Source of the DNA: Chromatiales bacterium
GTDB lineage: Bacteria; Pseudomonadota; Gammaproteobacteria; Steroidobacterales; GCA-2729495
Reading direction: 5' to 3'
Length of the DNA stretch: 46,688 nucleotides
Assembly (NCBI GenBank): GCA_016789845.1
Contig: JAEUQA010000024.1
Coordinates: forward strand, 1-46,688
A program made the position numbers and the translations under genes. The notes under the pieces were generated by a model that was given only the letters and a program-made list of their open reading frames with translations, was not told where the DNA came from and searched no databases. Positions 22,289 to 30,921 of this stretch are shown piece after piece; the first letter of the stretch is position 1; the number at the start of each line of letters is the position of its first letter.

Positions 22289-23272
22289 ATGAAGATGCAG
22301 AACCTGGCCCGCGCCACGGCCCTCGGACTCTCCGCACTCATCGCCTCCGGCTGCGCGACGGCGCCCAGGGTGGACCCTGACGTGGCGAAGGGCCGCCAGC
22401 AGCTCGTGGACGCCCTGGACGCCGGGTGGATCCGCGTCGTCGCCAGCGGGAAGGACCGCCAGATCCTCGCCAGCCAGCCGCCCTCCAAGCCGGGCGCCGC
22501 GCTCTCCTACATGGTGACGCTGGCTGACTGCCTGCCCCAGCCCGACCTCGCCCCGTTCCCCGAGAAGCCCGTGGGCCTGTTCAAGGAAATCCTCGACCGG
22601 GGCACGATCCGGCAGGTCGTCCAGACGACGACCAACACGCCGAACGACACCTCCTTCTTCTTCTCGTCCATCAGCGACGCCCAGTTCCAGGCGGTGCTCG
22701 ACGAGATCAACGCCCACTACAAGGTGAACCTGAAGATCGAGAACGTCGTCGTGCCGCCGGGCCCCATGCCCTCCACGTCACTCGTCGTCGAAGGCAAGGC
22801 GGACATCGTGAGCCAGCTGAACGCGACGGGCGGTGACACCCAGGGGATGCGCCGGCGGACGTCCCGGCGCTTCACCTGCACCATGAGCGCCATCAGCCAG
22901 TACATCCACATCCCGGCCAAGTCCCAGCTGGCGAAGGAGATCAACACCGTGGATGACCTGTCGAAGCGCAAGGGCCTGCGGATCTGCACGGGCCCGCTGG
23001 CCACCCAGACCGCCCGGGCCTTCTTTCCGCAGCACACCGTTTCCACGAAGTACCTCAACGACCTGACCGGCTGCGACAAGGACATCCAGACCGGCAAGGC
23101 CGACCTCATCATCAACCCGCTGCCCAGCCTGTCCATCGGCGGCCTGAAGGGCTACAAGTCGGTGCACACGCTGATCGTGGCCGGCACGCCGCTCTGGGTC
23201 GCGCGGGAGGACATCGAGTGCCCGTCGGACGGCAACCCGCGCACCGAGGACAAGTGCTTCCGGGTGGAATGA
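22289..23272 (+). CDS. Lipoprotein, periplasmic substrate-binding-like
   Basis: 327 aa. The signal peptide and lipobox (ALIASGC, Cys about residue 20) predict a lipid anchor. The body resembles extracellular solute-binding proteins: FKEILDRGTIRQVVQ, a second lobe with EINTVDDLSKRKGLRICTG, LATQTARAFF, then GKADLIINPLPSLSIGGL, where binding-protein folds often have DxIxxPxPxL patterns. Five further cysteines (ADC, FTC, RIC, TGC, IEC, DKC includes pairs) suggest disulfides. No transporter genes adjoin, so it may act alone as a sensor or scavenger. Start ATG 22289. Confidence 0.7.
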   Translation: MKMQNLARATALGLSALIASGCATAPRVDPDVAKGRQQLVDALDAGWIRVVASGKDRQILASQPPSKPGAALSYMVTLADCLPQPDLAPFPEKPVGLFKEILDRGTIRQVVQTTTNTPNDTSFFFSSISDAQFQAVLDEINAHYKVNLKIENVVVPPGPMPSTSLVVEGKADIVSQLNATGGDTQGMRRRTSRRFTCTMSAISQYIHIPAKSQLAKEINTVDDLSKRKGLRICTGPLATQTARAFFPQHTVSTKYLNDLTGCDKDIQTGKADLIINPLPSLSIGGLKGYKSVHTLIVAGTPLWVAREDIECPSDGNPRTEDKCFRVE

Positions 23273-23357
23273 GGGAAATTGGGGACATGCCTAATTTCCT
23301 GAGACCAAACGCAGCGCCACGCTCATGGCAGGAAATTAGGCATGTCCCCAATTTCCC
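23273..23357. repeat. Family-A palindrome, copy 1
   Basis: Arms 23273-23300 and 23330-23357 are 28-bp perfect complements containing GGGGACATGCCTAATTTCC. The 29-nt loop (GAGACCAAACGCAGCGCCAC and onward) is nearly identical to that of copy 2 at 30122-30228. It begins 1 nt after the stop of the lipoprotein gene. The ATG within AGGCATGTCCCC on the right arm is in frame with the DUF1244 gene downstream. Confidence 0.93.
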
Positions 23358-23359
23358 CG

Positions 23360-23382
23360 GTCGCGCCTGAAGCCGCTCCTAC
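23360..23382 (-). repeat. REP element before the DUF1244 gene
   Basis: Minus-strand REP (GTAGGAGCGGCTTCAGGCGC) 2 nt after the family-A palindrome and 13 nt before the DUF1244 ATG. It is open in that gene's frame. Confidence 0.88.
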
Positions 23383-23395
23383 AGGCAACAGCAGC

Positions 23396-23641
23396 ATGGA
23401 CAAACAGACGCAGACCGAACTCGAGGCAGCGGCCTTCCGGCGGCTGCTTCAGCACCTCGATGCCCACAAGGAGGTGCAGAATATCGACCTCATGAACCTG
23501 GCCGGCTTCTGCCGCAATTGCCTGGCGAAGTGGTACCGGGCGGCCGCCGCGGAGAAGGGCATTGCCCTGAGCGACGAATCGGCCCGCGAACGGATCTACG
23601 GCATGCCCTATTCGGAGTGGAAGACGAAGTATCAGAAGTAG
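23396..23641 (+). CDS. DUF1244 family small protein
   Basis: 81 aa from ATG 23396 (MDKQTQTELEAAAFRRLLQH). The family core VQNIDLMNLAGFCRNCLAKW is intact, with the CRNC cysteine pair, and ends with GMPYSEWKTKYQ. Length matches the family. An upstream ATG at 23342, inside the family-A palindrome, is in frame and would add 18 residues encoded by palindrome plus REP. I regard 23396 as the true start because homologues begin there. The stop is the TAG of a REP. Function of DUF1244 is unknown. Confidence 0.88.
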   Translation: MDKQTQTELEAAAFRRLLQHLDAHKEVQNIDLMNLAGFCRNCLAKWYRAAAAEKGIALSDESARERIYGMPYSEWKTKYQK

Positions 23642-23660
23642 GAGCGCCGACCGGCGCGAC
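23638..23660 (+). repeat. REP element, supplies stop codon
   Basis: Begins GTAGGAGCGCCGACCGGCGC. Its TAG (23639-23641) terminates the DUF1244 protein, and it ends 20 nt before the TPR protein's start. Confidence 0.88.
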
Positions 23661-23680
23661 AACAAGAAGGAGTGTGTGCC

Positions 23681-25354
23681 ATGCGCCCATTCATGCTCAG
23701 CTCTCTGGTCATCTCCCTCAGCCTGCTCTCCTCGCTGCCCGCAAACGCCAAGTTCTGGGACCCCCGCGCCCTGGACGGCGACCCCGCCACCGCCACGACG
23801 CCGCTGGCGCCGCGCCTCGCCGGCCTCGGCAAGCTGGATCACCCGGTCACGACGACCAGGATCCCGGAGTCCCAGGCGTTCTTCGCCCAGGGCATGAACC
23901 TCGTCTACGCCTTCAACCAGCCCGAGGCCGTGCGGGCATTCCGGGAGTCGGCCCGGCTGGACCCCGACAACGCCATGGCCTGGTGGGGCCAGGCGCTGGC
24001 GCTCGGCCCCAACCTCAACCTGCCGATGCAGCCGGAAGCCATCGCGCCGGCCTGGGACAGCGCGCAGCGGGCCCTGCGCCTGAAAGGCCGCGCGTCGCCC
24101 ATCGAGCGGGCGCTGATCGAGGCGCTCGCCACCCGCTACAGCCGGGACCCGGATGCCGACCGGGCTACCCTCGACCGCGCCTACGCGGACGCCATGGCGA
24201 AGGTCGCCGCCGCCCACCCGGAACACCTGGGCGCCGCCACGCTCTACGCGGATGCCCTGATGAATACCTCACCCTGGAACTACTGGCTGCCGGACGGGCA
24301 GCCGCGGCCGGACACGCCGGCCATCCTGCGCACGCTGGAGGCCGTGCTCGCCGCGAACCCGGAGCACCCGGGCGCGCTGCACCTCTACATCCATGCCGTC
24401 GAGGCCCACGACCCGGGCCGCGCCGAGGGGGCCGCCGACCGCCTGCGGCCGCTGATGCCGGGCGCGGGGCATCTCGTGCACATGCCCTCCCACATCTACA
24501 TGCAGGTGGGCCGGTACGCGGATGCCTATGACGTGAATGTGGCGGCCGCGAGGGCGGACGAGGGCTACCTGGACCAGTGCAGGGCCCAGGGGATCTACCC
24601 CCTGCTCTACTACCCGCACAACGTCCACTTCCAGGTCTGGGCCGCCATGTTCCAGGGCCGGAGCGCCGCGGCGCTGGCGGACGCCCGCAAGCTTGCCGGC
24701 CACTCCCACCCGGAGCCCGACGTGTTCGGGCTGCCCGAGATCTTCGAGCAGCAACCCCTCTTCGTGCTGGTGCGCTTCGGCAAGTGGGACGAGGTCCTGA
24801 AGGAACCGCAACCGCCCGCGGCAGCGCGACTCATGAACGCCCTGTGGCACTACGCGCGCGGCCTCGCCTTCCAGCATGGGGGCAAGGCAGGGCTGGCCGG
24901 CAAGGAGCTCGCCGCGCTCAGGGCCATCGCCCTGGAACCGGGGCTGAAGGACAAGTACACCGCCTTCGCCCCGACGCTGAAGCTGACCACGATCGCCGAG
25001 CAGGTCCTCGCCGCCGAGATCGCAGCGGGCAGCAAGCGCTACGACGAGGCCATCGCGCGGCTCCAGCGCGCCGTGCTCCTGCAGGATGGCCTCATGTACA
25101 ACGAGCCGCCGGACTGGTACTTCCCGGTGCGCCACTACCTGGGCGCCGTGCTCCTGGAGGCGGGACTGCCCCAGGAGGCGGAGGCCGTGTACTGGCAGGA
25201 CCTCAGGCTCTACAAGGAGAACGGCTACTCCCTGCTGGGACTGCAGAAAGCGCTGGAGGCCCAGGGACGAACGGCCGAGGCGGCGGAGTTCGCGGAGCGC
25301 CAGCGGAAGGCATTTGCCGCGGCCGACGTTAAGCTGACGACGTCCAGGTTCTGA
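23681..25354 (+). CDS. Secreted tetratricopeptide repeat protein
   Basis: 557 aa. Signal peptide MRPFMLSSLVISLSLLSS ending ANA. TPR-type helices are seen from about residue 65 (FFAQGMNLVYAFNQPEAVRA, FRESARLDPDNAMAWWGQAL) and again near the C-terminus (AVLLEAGLPQEAEAVYWQDL). The central region has the conserved stretches LHLYIHAVEAHDPGRAE, HLVHMPSHIYMQVGRY and PHNVHFQVWAAMFQG, typical of a widespread but uncharacterised family. The His-rich central motifs may bind a metal, which is inference. ATG 23681 is preferred, with AAGGAG 8 nt upstream. The membrane-protein gene follows 17 nt later and is probably co-transcribed. Confidence 0.85.
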   Translation: MRPFMLSSLVISLSLLSSLPANAKFWDPRALDGDPATATTPLAPRLAGLGKLDHPVTTTRIPESQAFFAQGMNLVYAFNQPEAVRAFRESARLDPDNAMAWWGQALALGPNLNLPMQPEAIAPAWDSAQRALRLKGRASPIERALIEALATRYSRDPDADRATLDRAYADAMAKVAAAHPEHLGAATLYADALMNTSPWNYWLPDGQPRPDTPAILRTLEAVLAANPEHPGALHLYIHAVEAHDPGRAEGAADRLRPLMPGAGHLVHMPSHIYMQVGRYADAYDVNVAAARADEGYLDQCRAQGIYPLLYYPHNVHFQVWAAMFQGRSAAALADARKLAGHSHPEPDVFGLPEIFEQQPLFVLVRFGKWDEVLKEPQPPAAARLMNALWHYARGLAFQHGGKAGLAGKELAALRAIALEPGLKDKYTAFAPTLKLTTIAEQVLAAEIAAGSKRYDEAIARLQRAVLLQDGLMYNEPPDWYFPVRHYLGAVLLEAGLPQEAEAVYWQDLRLYKENGYSLLGLQKALEAQGRTAEAAEFAERQRKAFAAADVKLTTSRF

Positions 25355-25371
25355 GGTATCCGGAAAGCCAG

Positions 25372-26028
25372 ATGACGAAGATCGACAGGGCCGCCAGCAC
25401 GGCCGCATGGCTGATCGTGGGCTGCATGCTCATCCACAACATGAATGCGCTGTGGCTCGAACCGACGTACCTCGGCTTCGTCGACAAGGCGAAGGACTAC
25501 GGCGACATGGGCAAGATCCTCAACGCCCAGTTTTCGTTCTCCTTCATCTCCAGCGGCAGCGCGCACATCGTCTGCGGCTTCTCCGTGCTGATCCTCGGGC
25601 TGGGCCTGCACTACCGCTTCCTCGGGCGCCATCCGGTGGGCGCCCGGTTGCTGATGCTGGCCGCCCTGCTGTCGGGCCTCGGCTTCCTGCTCACGGGAAT
25701 CAGCGACATCCCGGGCGCGGTGTACGCGAAGATCCTGCGGGAGCAGAACCCGGACTACGCCGCGACCATCATGCTGATCAACACGCTCATCCGCAGCGTC
25801 GTCAACGTGCTCGCGATCGTGGGATTGAGCTGGCTGGCTGGCCAGCTGGCCTGGCTCATGGGCCAGACCCGGGAGTTCCCCCGCTGGTTCGTGTGGTATG
25901 GCTGGCTGATGGTGCTGCCGGGCCTGTTCAGCTTCCCGTTTCCGCCAGCCGGTTTCATCTACCTGCAGCTCACGATCGTCTGGGCTGCGGCCCTCGCGAT
26001 CTTCCTGCGCCGCCCGGCACGCCCTTAG
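25372..26028 (+). CDS. Integral membrane protein, about five helices
   Basis: 218 aa, no family recognised with certainty. Hydrophobic segments lie around residues 11-30, 55-82, 88-112, 132-158 and 167-212. Polar motifs in loops include HNMNALWLEPTYLGFVDKAK and SDIPGAVYAKILREQNPDYA. It probably sits in the inner membrane and may partner the preceding secreted TPR protein. Its TAG overlaps by one base the far end of a REP shared with the convergent aldehyde dehydrogenase. Confidence 0.65.
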   Translation: MTKIDRAASTAAWLIVGCMLIHNMNALWLEPTYLGFVDKAKDYGDMGKILNAQFSFSFISSGSAHIVCGFSVLILGLGLHYRFLGRHPVGARLLMLAALLSGLGFLLTGISDIPGAVYAKILREQNPDYAATIMLINTLIRSVVNVLAIVGLSWLAGQLAWLMGQTREFPRWFVWYGWLMVLPGLFSFPFPPAGFIYLQLTIVWAAALAIFLRRPARP

Positions 26029-26050
26029 TCGCGGCTGAAGCCGCTCCTAC
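26028..26050 (-). repeat. REP element between convergent genes
   Basis: Minus-strand REP beginning GTAGGAGCGGCTTCAGCCGC. Its TAG (26049-26047) ends the aldehyde dehydrogenase, and its last base (26028) is the last base of the membrane protein's stop. The REP exactly fills the space between two genes. Confidence 0.9.
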
Positions 26051-27543
26051 TGAGCAGAACCGAGCCTCGGCAGCGGGGCCGGGGCGACGGGAATTGTCGT
26101 GGTCTTCTGCTCCGTGAAGAACTCCACGCTCGACGTGGCGCCGTCGCGGCCCACGCCCGACTGCCTGTAGCCGCCGAAGGGCGCGCGCAACTCCCGGACC
26201 ATGCCCGTGTTCACCCAGATCGTGCCGGCCTTCAGCTCGCGGCTGGCGCGCATCACCACGTCCAGGTCGCCGGCCCACACGTAAGCGACGAGTCCGAAGG
26301 GCGTGTCGTTGGCGATCGCGATCGCCTCGTCGATGGTGTCGTAGACCAGGAAGGTGGCAAAGGGGCCGAAGATCTCCTCCTGGCAGACGCGGCTCGCGTT
26401 GTCCCGGGCGAGCACGGCAGTCGGCTCCAGGTAGTAGCCGCGCCCGAAGCCCGGCGGCCGGCGCCCGCCGGTCAGCACTTCCGCGCCCTCGGCGCGCGCC
26501 ACGTCCACGTAGGACAGGACCCGGCGCAGGTGGTCCGCGAAGGCCAGCGGGCCCAGCTCCGTCGCCGAGTCCATCGGGTCGCCGATGCGGATGCGCCGGC
26601 CCCGCTCGACGAAGCGGCGGATGAACTCGTCGGCGATGCCCCGCTGCACGAGGATGCGGGACCCGGCCAGGCACTGCTGGCCGTTGTTCGAGTAGATCCC
26701 CGCCAGCGCGCCGTCCAGGGCGCGATCCAGGTCCGCGGACGGGTGGATGATGTTCGCGCTCTTGCCGCCCAGCTCGAGGATGCAGGGCTTCAGGTGCCGC
26801 CCGGCTGCCGCCATGATCGCAGCGCCCGTGTGGGTGCCGCCCGTGAAGCCCACCATGTCGATCCCCGGGTGGGCGACGAGGGCGGCGCCGGTGACGCTCC
26901 CGCGCCCGTTCACCAGGTTCACCACGCCGGCTGGCAGGCCGGCCTCGTGGAACAGCTCGACCATGCGGAGCATGGAGACCGGCGTGTACTCCGACGGCTT
27001 GAGCACGCAGGTGTTGCCGAAGGCGATGCAGGTGGCCACCCGCATGGACGCGAGGGCGATGGGCGCGTTCCACGGGGCGATGAGCGCGCCGACGCCCTTC
27101 GGTTCCCGCGTGACGTAGGTCAGGTAACCCTCCAGGCCCGTGTACGTCTCGCCCTTCATCGTGCTCGCGACTTCGGCGAAGAGCTCGAAGTTGCGCGCCG
27201 CGCGGCCGACCTGCTCGCGGATGCGGGCGATGGGCAGGCCGGTGTTCAGGCACTCCAGCCACGCGAGCTCCTCGGTGCGGGCCCGGAGCACGTCCCGGAT
27301 GCGGTAGAGGATGTCCTTGCGGGCCTCCAGGGTCATCCGGGGCCAGGGGCCGGCATCGAAGGCACGGCGGGCGGCGCGGACGGCCGCATCCACCTCGGCG
27401 GCGTCGGCCTCCCGGAGGACGCTCACCCGCTCCTCGGTCGCGGGGCAGATGACCGGCAGGTCGTGACCGTCACTGCCCGGTGGAACGGGCGCGCCGTCGA
27501 TGAGGCTGGTGACGAGCTCCGGGACGCGGAATGAACCGTTCAT
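26047..27543 (-). CDS. Aldehyde dehydrogenase (NAD-dependent, ALDH superfamily)
   Basis: 498 aa. It should oxidise an aldehyde or semialdehyde to the acid with NAD(P). Visible motifs: IAPWNAPIALASMRVATCIA (cofactor-binding entry), FTGGTHTGAAIM, catalytic base in LELGGKSANIIHP (Glu near residue 262) and nucleophile in NNGQQCLAGSRILVQ (Cys near residue 298), then EEIFGPFATFLVY. This set is typical of aromatic-catabolic semialdehyde dehydrogenases of the HpaE/DmpC group and of betaine-type enzymes; substrate not resolvable. The ATG overlaps the stop of the FAD monooxygenase by 4 nt (ATGA), so the two are translationally coupled. Confidence 0.93.
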   Translation of the reverse strand: MNGSFRVPELVTSLIDGAPVPPGSDGHDLPVICPATEERVSVLREADAAEVDAAVRAARRAFDAGPWPRMTLEARKDILYRIRDVLRARTEELAWLECLNTGLPIARIREQVGRAARNFELFAEVASTMKGETYTGLEGYLTYVTREPKGVGALIAPWNAPIALASMRVATCIAFGNTCVLKPSEYTPVSMLRMVELFHEAGLPAGVVNLVNGRGSVTGAALVAHPGIDMVGFTGGTHTGAAIMAAAGRHLKPCILELGGKSANIIHPSADLDRALDGALAGIYSNNGQQCLAGSRILVQRGIADEFIRRFVERGRRIRIGDPMDSATELGPLAFADHLRRVLSYVDVARAEGAEVLTGGRRPPGFGRGYYLEPTAVLARDNASRVCQEEIFGPFATFLVYDTIDEAIAIANDTPFGLVAYVWAGDLDVVMRASRELKAGTIWVNTGMVRELRAPFGGYRQSGVGRDGATSSVEFFTEQKTTTIPVAPAPLPRLGSAQ

Positions 27544-28736
27544 GTGATCGCCTCTGCCTGGCGTAACCCGGTGATCATCGAACTGCGCAACAGGTACTCC
27601 CGCGCGCGCGCGGGATCCACGGCGACGGCCTGCAGCTCGCGCAGGGTCGCACGCCGTTTCTCCGGGTCCCGTTCCTGCATGCGCGTACGGTTCTGGTGGG
27701 CCTGGGCGAGGATCTGCTCTTCGGCGACCGGCCGCCGCTGGCGCCCGTAGAGGTCGAGGAGTGCCGCGTCCTCGCCGCGCCAGACCCGGACCAGCTTGGC
27801 GCACAGGTTGAAGGCGTCATGGAGCCCGCCGTTCATCCCCATGCCGCCGCTGGGACTGTTGAGGTGGGCCGCGTCGCCCGCGAGCAGCACCCGGCCGCGG
27901 CGGTACCCGGGGACGATACGCTGGTGAATCCGGTAGGGCCGTGCCTCGAGCACCGGGTACCGCCCGGCCATGGGGACGATCCGCTGCAGCTTGGCCTCGA
28001 TCGCGTTCGGCTGGAGGGCCTGCTCCACCGTCTCCGCGTCGTCCGCGTAGAGGCTCACCCGCCAGAGCCTCGGCAGGCGCAGCAGGCTGAAGGTGCCATC
28101 CGCCGACCAGCAGTAGTTGACGTTCGACAGTCCGTCCAGGTGTTGCTCGAAGGGAAACGTGGTGGTGGCCAGGATCGTCGTCTCGGGATAGGTGCTGCCC
28201 TGGAATTCCAGGCCCGCCGCCTGGCGCACGACGCTCCGGGCGCCGTCCGCGCCAATGACCCACGCGGCGTCGAGCACCGCGCTGGTGCCGTCGGCCTCAC
28301 GAACCTGCACGCCCACTCCCGTCCCGGACTGCGCGAGGCCGGTGACCTGGACCCCGCGCCGCAGGGTGCAGGGCCCGTCCAGCCGGGTGAGGCGCGCCTC
28401 GAGCAGCTCGCAGTAGACCTGCTGCTCGCACTGCAGGCGGTAGGGATGCCGAGTGTCGCCGGCCAGGACCGCCAGGTCGAACACGGCCCGCTCCCCGGAC
28501 GGGTGCATGCGCACCTGCCAGGTGGGGCTGACGAGTCCCGCGGTCACCAGCGGCGCGGCCAGGCCGAGCTCGTCGAGCATGTCCAGCGTCGGCGGGTGCC
28601 AGGTGGAGGCCCGCAGGTCATTCTCCCGCGCAGCCGTCATCTCGAGGACGAGCACGGGGACGGCGGCACGCGCCAGGAGCGCGGCGCAGGTCAGCCCTAC
28701 CGGTCCCGCACCGACGACGATGACCCTTTCGACCAA
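27540..28736 (-). CDS. FAD-dependent aromatic monooxygenase (class A, PF01494-like)
   Basis: 398 aa flavoprotein hydroxylase, probably acting on a phenolic or related ring using NAD(P)H and O2. FAD-binding GxGxxG: VIVVGAGPVGLTCAALLARA at the N-terminus. DG motif: WVIGADGARSVVRQAAG (about 158-174). GD motif: GRVLLAGDAAHLNSPSGG then MGMNGGLHDAFNLCAKL (about 283-316). Start is TTG 28736, the codon that places the FAD motif at the usual position. It forms a two-gene operon with the aldehyde dehydrogenase and is divergent from an MFS carrier, a common arrangement for an uptake-and-oxidation module. Confidence 0.9.
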   Translation of the reverse strand: MVERVIVVGAGPVGLTCAALLARAAVPVLVLEMTAARENDLRASTWHPPTLDMLDELGLAAPLVTAGLVSPTWQVRMHPSGERAVFDLAVLAGDTRHPYRLQCEQQVYCELLEARLTRLDGPCTLRRGVQVTGLAQSGTGVGVQVREADGTSAVLDAAWVIGADGARSVVRQAAGLEFQGSTYPETTILATTTFPFEQHLDGLSNVNYCWSADGTFSLLRLPRLWRVSLYADDAETVEQALQPNAIEAKLQRIVPMAGRYPVLEARPYRIHQRIVPGYRRGRVLLAGDAAHLNSPSGGMGMNGGLHDAFNLCAKLVRVWRGEDAALLDLYGRQRRPVAEEQILAQAHQNRTRMQERDPEKRRATLRELQAVAVDPARAREYLLRSSMITGLRQAEAIT

Positions 28737-28837
28737 CGTTACTGCCCGCGCGTGACCACGCCGGGATGGTACACCAGGGTCCGGCGGCGACCGGTTGCGG
28801 GCTGGCCCGGATCCGGAGCCGATGCGATCATCCGGCC

Positions 28838-30130
28838 GTGAGCACCGGGACGAGCACCGCGATCCGCAGCGACCCGCCCTGGTGGACGCAGAAACGCTGG
28901 TGGGTCGCCATCATGCTCTGCGCGGTCACCATGATCGGCTACGTGGACCGCCTTGCCCTGTCGGTGGCGGCGCCGCTGGTCCGCCGGGAGTTCGGCTTCA
29001 CCAACGAGCAGTACGGGCTCATCACCTTCGCCTTCCTCGCCACCTACGCCGCCGGGCAACTCCTGCTCGGGCCGGTGATCGACCGGCTCGGCAGCCGGCG
29101 GTCCCTCTCGCTGGCCGTGACCTGGTGGAGCGTGGCCTCGGGCCTGCACGCCTTCGCCGGCAGCGTGGGCGGCTTCTTCGCCGCGCGCGCCGCGCTGGGC
29201 CTCACCGAGGCCGTGAACTTCCCGGCGGCCTACAAGGTGGTCGCCGAGTGGTTTCCCCGGGCCGAGCGCAGCATGGCCAGCGGGTTCATCACCGCGGGCA
29301 CCGGCCTCGGCGCGATCGTCGCCCCGCCCCTGATCGCGGCACTGATCGGGACCTTCGACCTGCTGCACGCCCGGGGCCTCTCGCCAGCCAGGGGCTGGCA
29401 GGCCGCCTTCATCGTGCCCGCCCTCCTGGGATTCGCCTGGGTGTGGCTCTGGAAGCGGATGATGGCCGTGCCCGGCGGTGAGCCGGCGGCCGCCGGCCCG
29501 GGCGCCAGCCTGCGCGACTACTTCCGGCAGCTGGCCCACTGGTTCGGCTACCGGCAGACCTGGGGCGTCGCGCTGGCCCGGTTCTGCGGGGACGGCGCCT
29601 TCTACTTCCTGGCCTTCTGGATCCCCAACTACCTGGCCGACGTGCGCGGCTTCGGGCTGGCGCAGATTGCCTGGGCGGCGGCCATCCCCTTCGTGTTCGC
29701 CGACCTGGGCTCGCTCGCCGGCGGCTATGCGGGCCAGCGGCTGATCCGCGCCGGCTGGAGCGTCGACGCCTCGCGCAAGACGATGATCTGGACCGGCGCG
29801 CTGCTGGTGCCCCTCGCGCTGCCGGCGGTGTACGTGGACTCGCCGGTGCTCGCGGTGCTGTGCATGGGGCTCGGCATCTTCGGCATCCAGGTCAAGAGCG
29901 CCTCGCTCTTCGCCGTGCCGACCGACCTGTTTCCGCCGGCGGCGGTCGGCACCGTGTGGGGCGCGAGCGGCGCCGCCGGGAGCCTGGCGGCCGCACTCTC
30001 CCAGCCGGTGATCGGCTGGACCATCGACCACTACTCCTACGAACCGGTCTTCGTGGCCGTGGCGCTGATGCACATCGTCTCGGCCCTCTGCGTGATGGTG
30101 TTCGTCCGGCGCATCGAGCCGGTGGTGTAG
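28838..30130 (+). CDS. MFS transporter (anion:cation symporter type)
   Basis: 430 aa with about 12 membrane helices. The first helix carries VDRLALSVAAPLVRREFGFT and the loop 2-3 signature appears as GPVIDRLGSRRSLSLAVTWW. LGLTEAVNFPAAYKVVAEWF resembles the hexuronate/aromatic-acid ACS family. GTG 28838 is preferred, and the upstream open frame is low-complexity. It is divergent from the FAD monooxygenase/ALDH operon and may import its substrate. The stop codon TAG lies in the left arm of a family-A palindrome. Confidence 0.88.
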   Translation: MSTGTSTAIRSDPPWWTQKRWWVAIMLCAVTMIGYVDRLALSVAAPLVRREFGFTNEQYGLITFAFLATYAAGQLLLGPVIDRLGSRRSLSLAVTWWSVASGLHAFAGSVGGFFAARAALGLTEAVNFPAAYKVVAEWFPRAERSMASGFITAGTGLGAIVAPPLIAALIGTFDLLHARGLSPARGWQAAFIVPALLGFAWVWLWKRMMAVPGGEPAAAGPGASLRDYFRQLAHWFGYRQTWGVALARFCGDGAFYFLAFWIPNYLADVRGFGLAQIAWAAAIPFVFADLGSLAGGYAGQRLIRAGWSVDASRKTMIWTGALLVPLALPAVYVDSPVLAVLCMGLGIFGIQVKSASLFAVPTDLFPPAAVGTVWGASGAAGSLAAALSQPVIGWTIDHYSYEPVFVAVALMHIVSALCVMVFVRRIEPVV

Positions 30131-30228
30131 GCGGGAAATTGGGGACATGCCTAATTTCCCGAGACCAAACGCAGCGCCACGCTCATCGCGGGAAATTAGG
30201 CATGTCCCCAATTTCCCGCCTACACCAC
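30122..30228. repeat. Family-A palindrome, copy 2, spanning two convergent stop codons
   Basis: Arms 30122-30161 and 30189-30228 are 40-bp perfect complements; each starts GTGGTGTAGGCGGGAAATTG. The arms include the TAG stops of both flanking genes (MFS at 30128-30130, GST at 30222-30220) and their last two codons (Val-Val in both proteins). The 27-nt loop matches that of copy 1. Both genes therefore end with the same arm sequence. Confidence 0.93.
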
Positions 30229-30870
30229 TGGCACTGGAACGAGCGGAACGGCCGGCAAACCGGGAAGCCGCGGCATGGGCCAGAAGCCGGGGATCGCCTC
30301 GACGCCGTCGACCCAGCGGCGCACGTGGCTGAAGGACGACGTGTCCACCCCGCCCTCCGCGGCCAGCGCGACGTAGGGGTAGCAGGCCAGGTCGGCGATG
30401 GTGGCGTGCTTCAGGGCCAGCCACTCCCGGTCGGCCAGGTGGTCGTCCATGATCTTCAGGATCCGGTAGCCGGCCCGCACGGCCTGGGTGTAGTCCAGCG
30501 GCCAGCCCAGCAGCTTGATGGCCCGGGGCATGGCGAGGCCGTTCTGGATCTCGTTGGCCGACACCGACAGCCAGCGCGCGACCCGGGCGAGGCACAGCGG
30601 GTCCAGCGGCGCCCAGGCGTGGGCGGTGTACTCGGCGTAGCGGCCCGCGAGGTAGAGCAGGATCGCGTGGGAGTCGGTCAGCACCTCGTCGCCGTCCACC
30701 AGCACCGGAATCTGGCCGAAGCGGTTCCGCGCCAGGAAGGCGGTGCTCAGGTGTTCGTTGGTCCGCAGGTTCACGGCCCGGGTTTCATAGGGCAGGCGCA
30801 ACAGGCGCAGGAAGAGCTCCACCTTGTAGGCGTTGCCGGAACCAAGGCTGGTGTAGAGCGTCAGGTTCAT
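30220..30870 (-). CDS. Glutathione S-transferase family protein
   Basis: 216 aa. The thioredoxin-fold N-terminus LTLYTSLGSGNAYKVELFLR has Ser in the catalytic region; RFGQIPVLVDGDEVLTDSHA carries the cis-Pro and the SHAIL stretch (glutathione gamma-Glu recognition). The C-terminal all-helical domain has ATIADLACYPYVALA, the N-capping box. GGAGA lies 9 nt upstream of ATG 30870. GSTs near monooxygenases often handle reactive epoxide or ring products; this link is inference. Its last residues (PVV, TAG) lie in a family-A palindrome arm. Confidence 0.9.
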   Translation of the reverse strand: MNLTLYTSLGSGNAYKVELFLRLLRLPYETRAVNLRTNEHLSTAFLARNRFGQIPVLVDGDEVLTDSHAILLYLAGRYAEYTAHAWAPLDPLCLARVARWLSVSANEIQNGLAMPRAIKLLGWPLDYTQAVRAGYRILKIMDDHLADREWLALKHATIADLACYPYVALAAEGGVDTSSFSHVRRWVDGVEAIPGFWPMPRLPGLPAVPLVPVPVV

Positions 30871-30921
30871 TCATCGGGTCTCCGTAAAGCGCAGTCGCGC
30901 ATCGTCGGCTAAACTCGGTTC

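Noticed and set aside
28739..30595. Minus-strand open frame across the MFS gene and part of the GST region
   Set aside because: Runs through a palindrome and is highly charged low-complexity sequence; the MFS gene on the other strand explains it.
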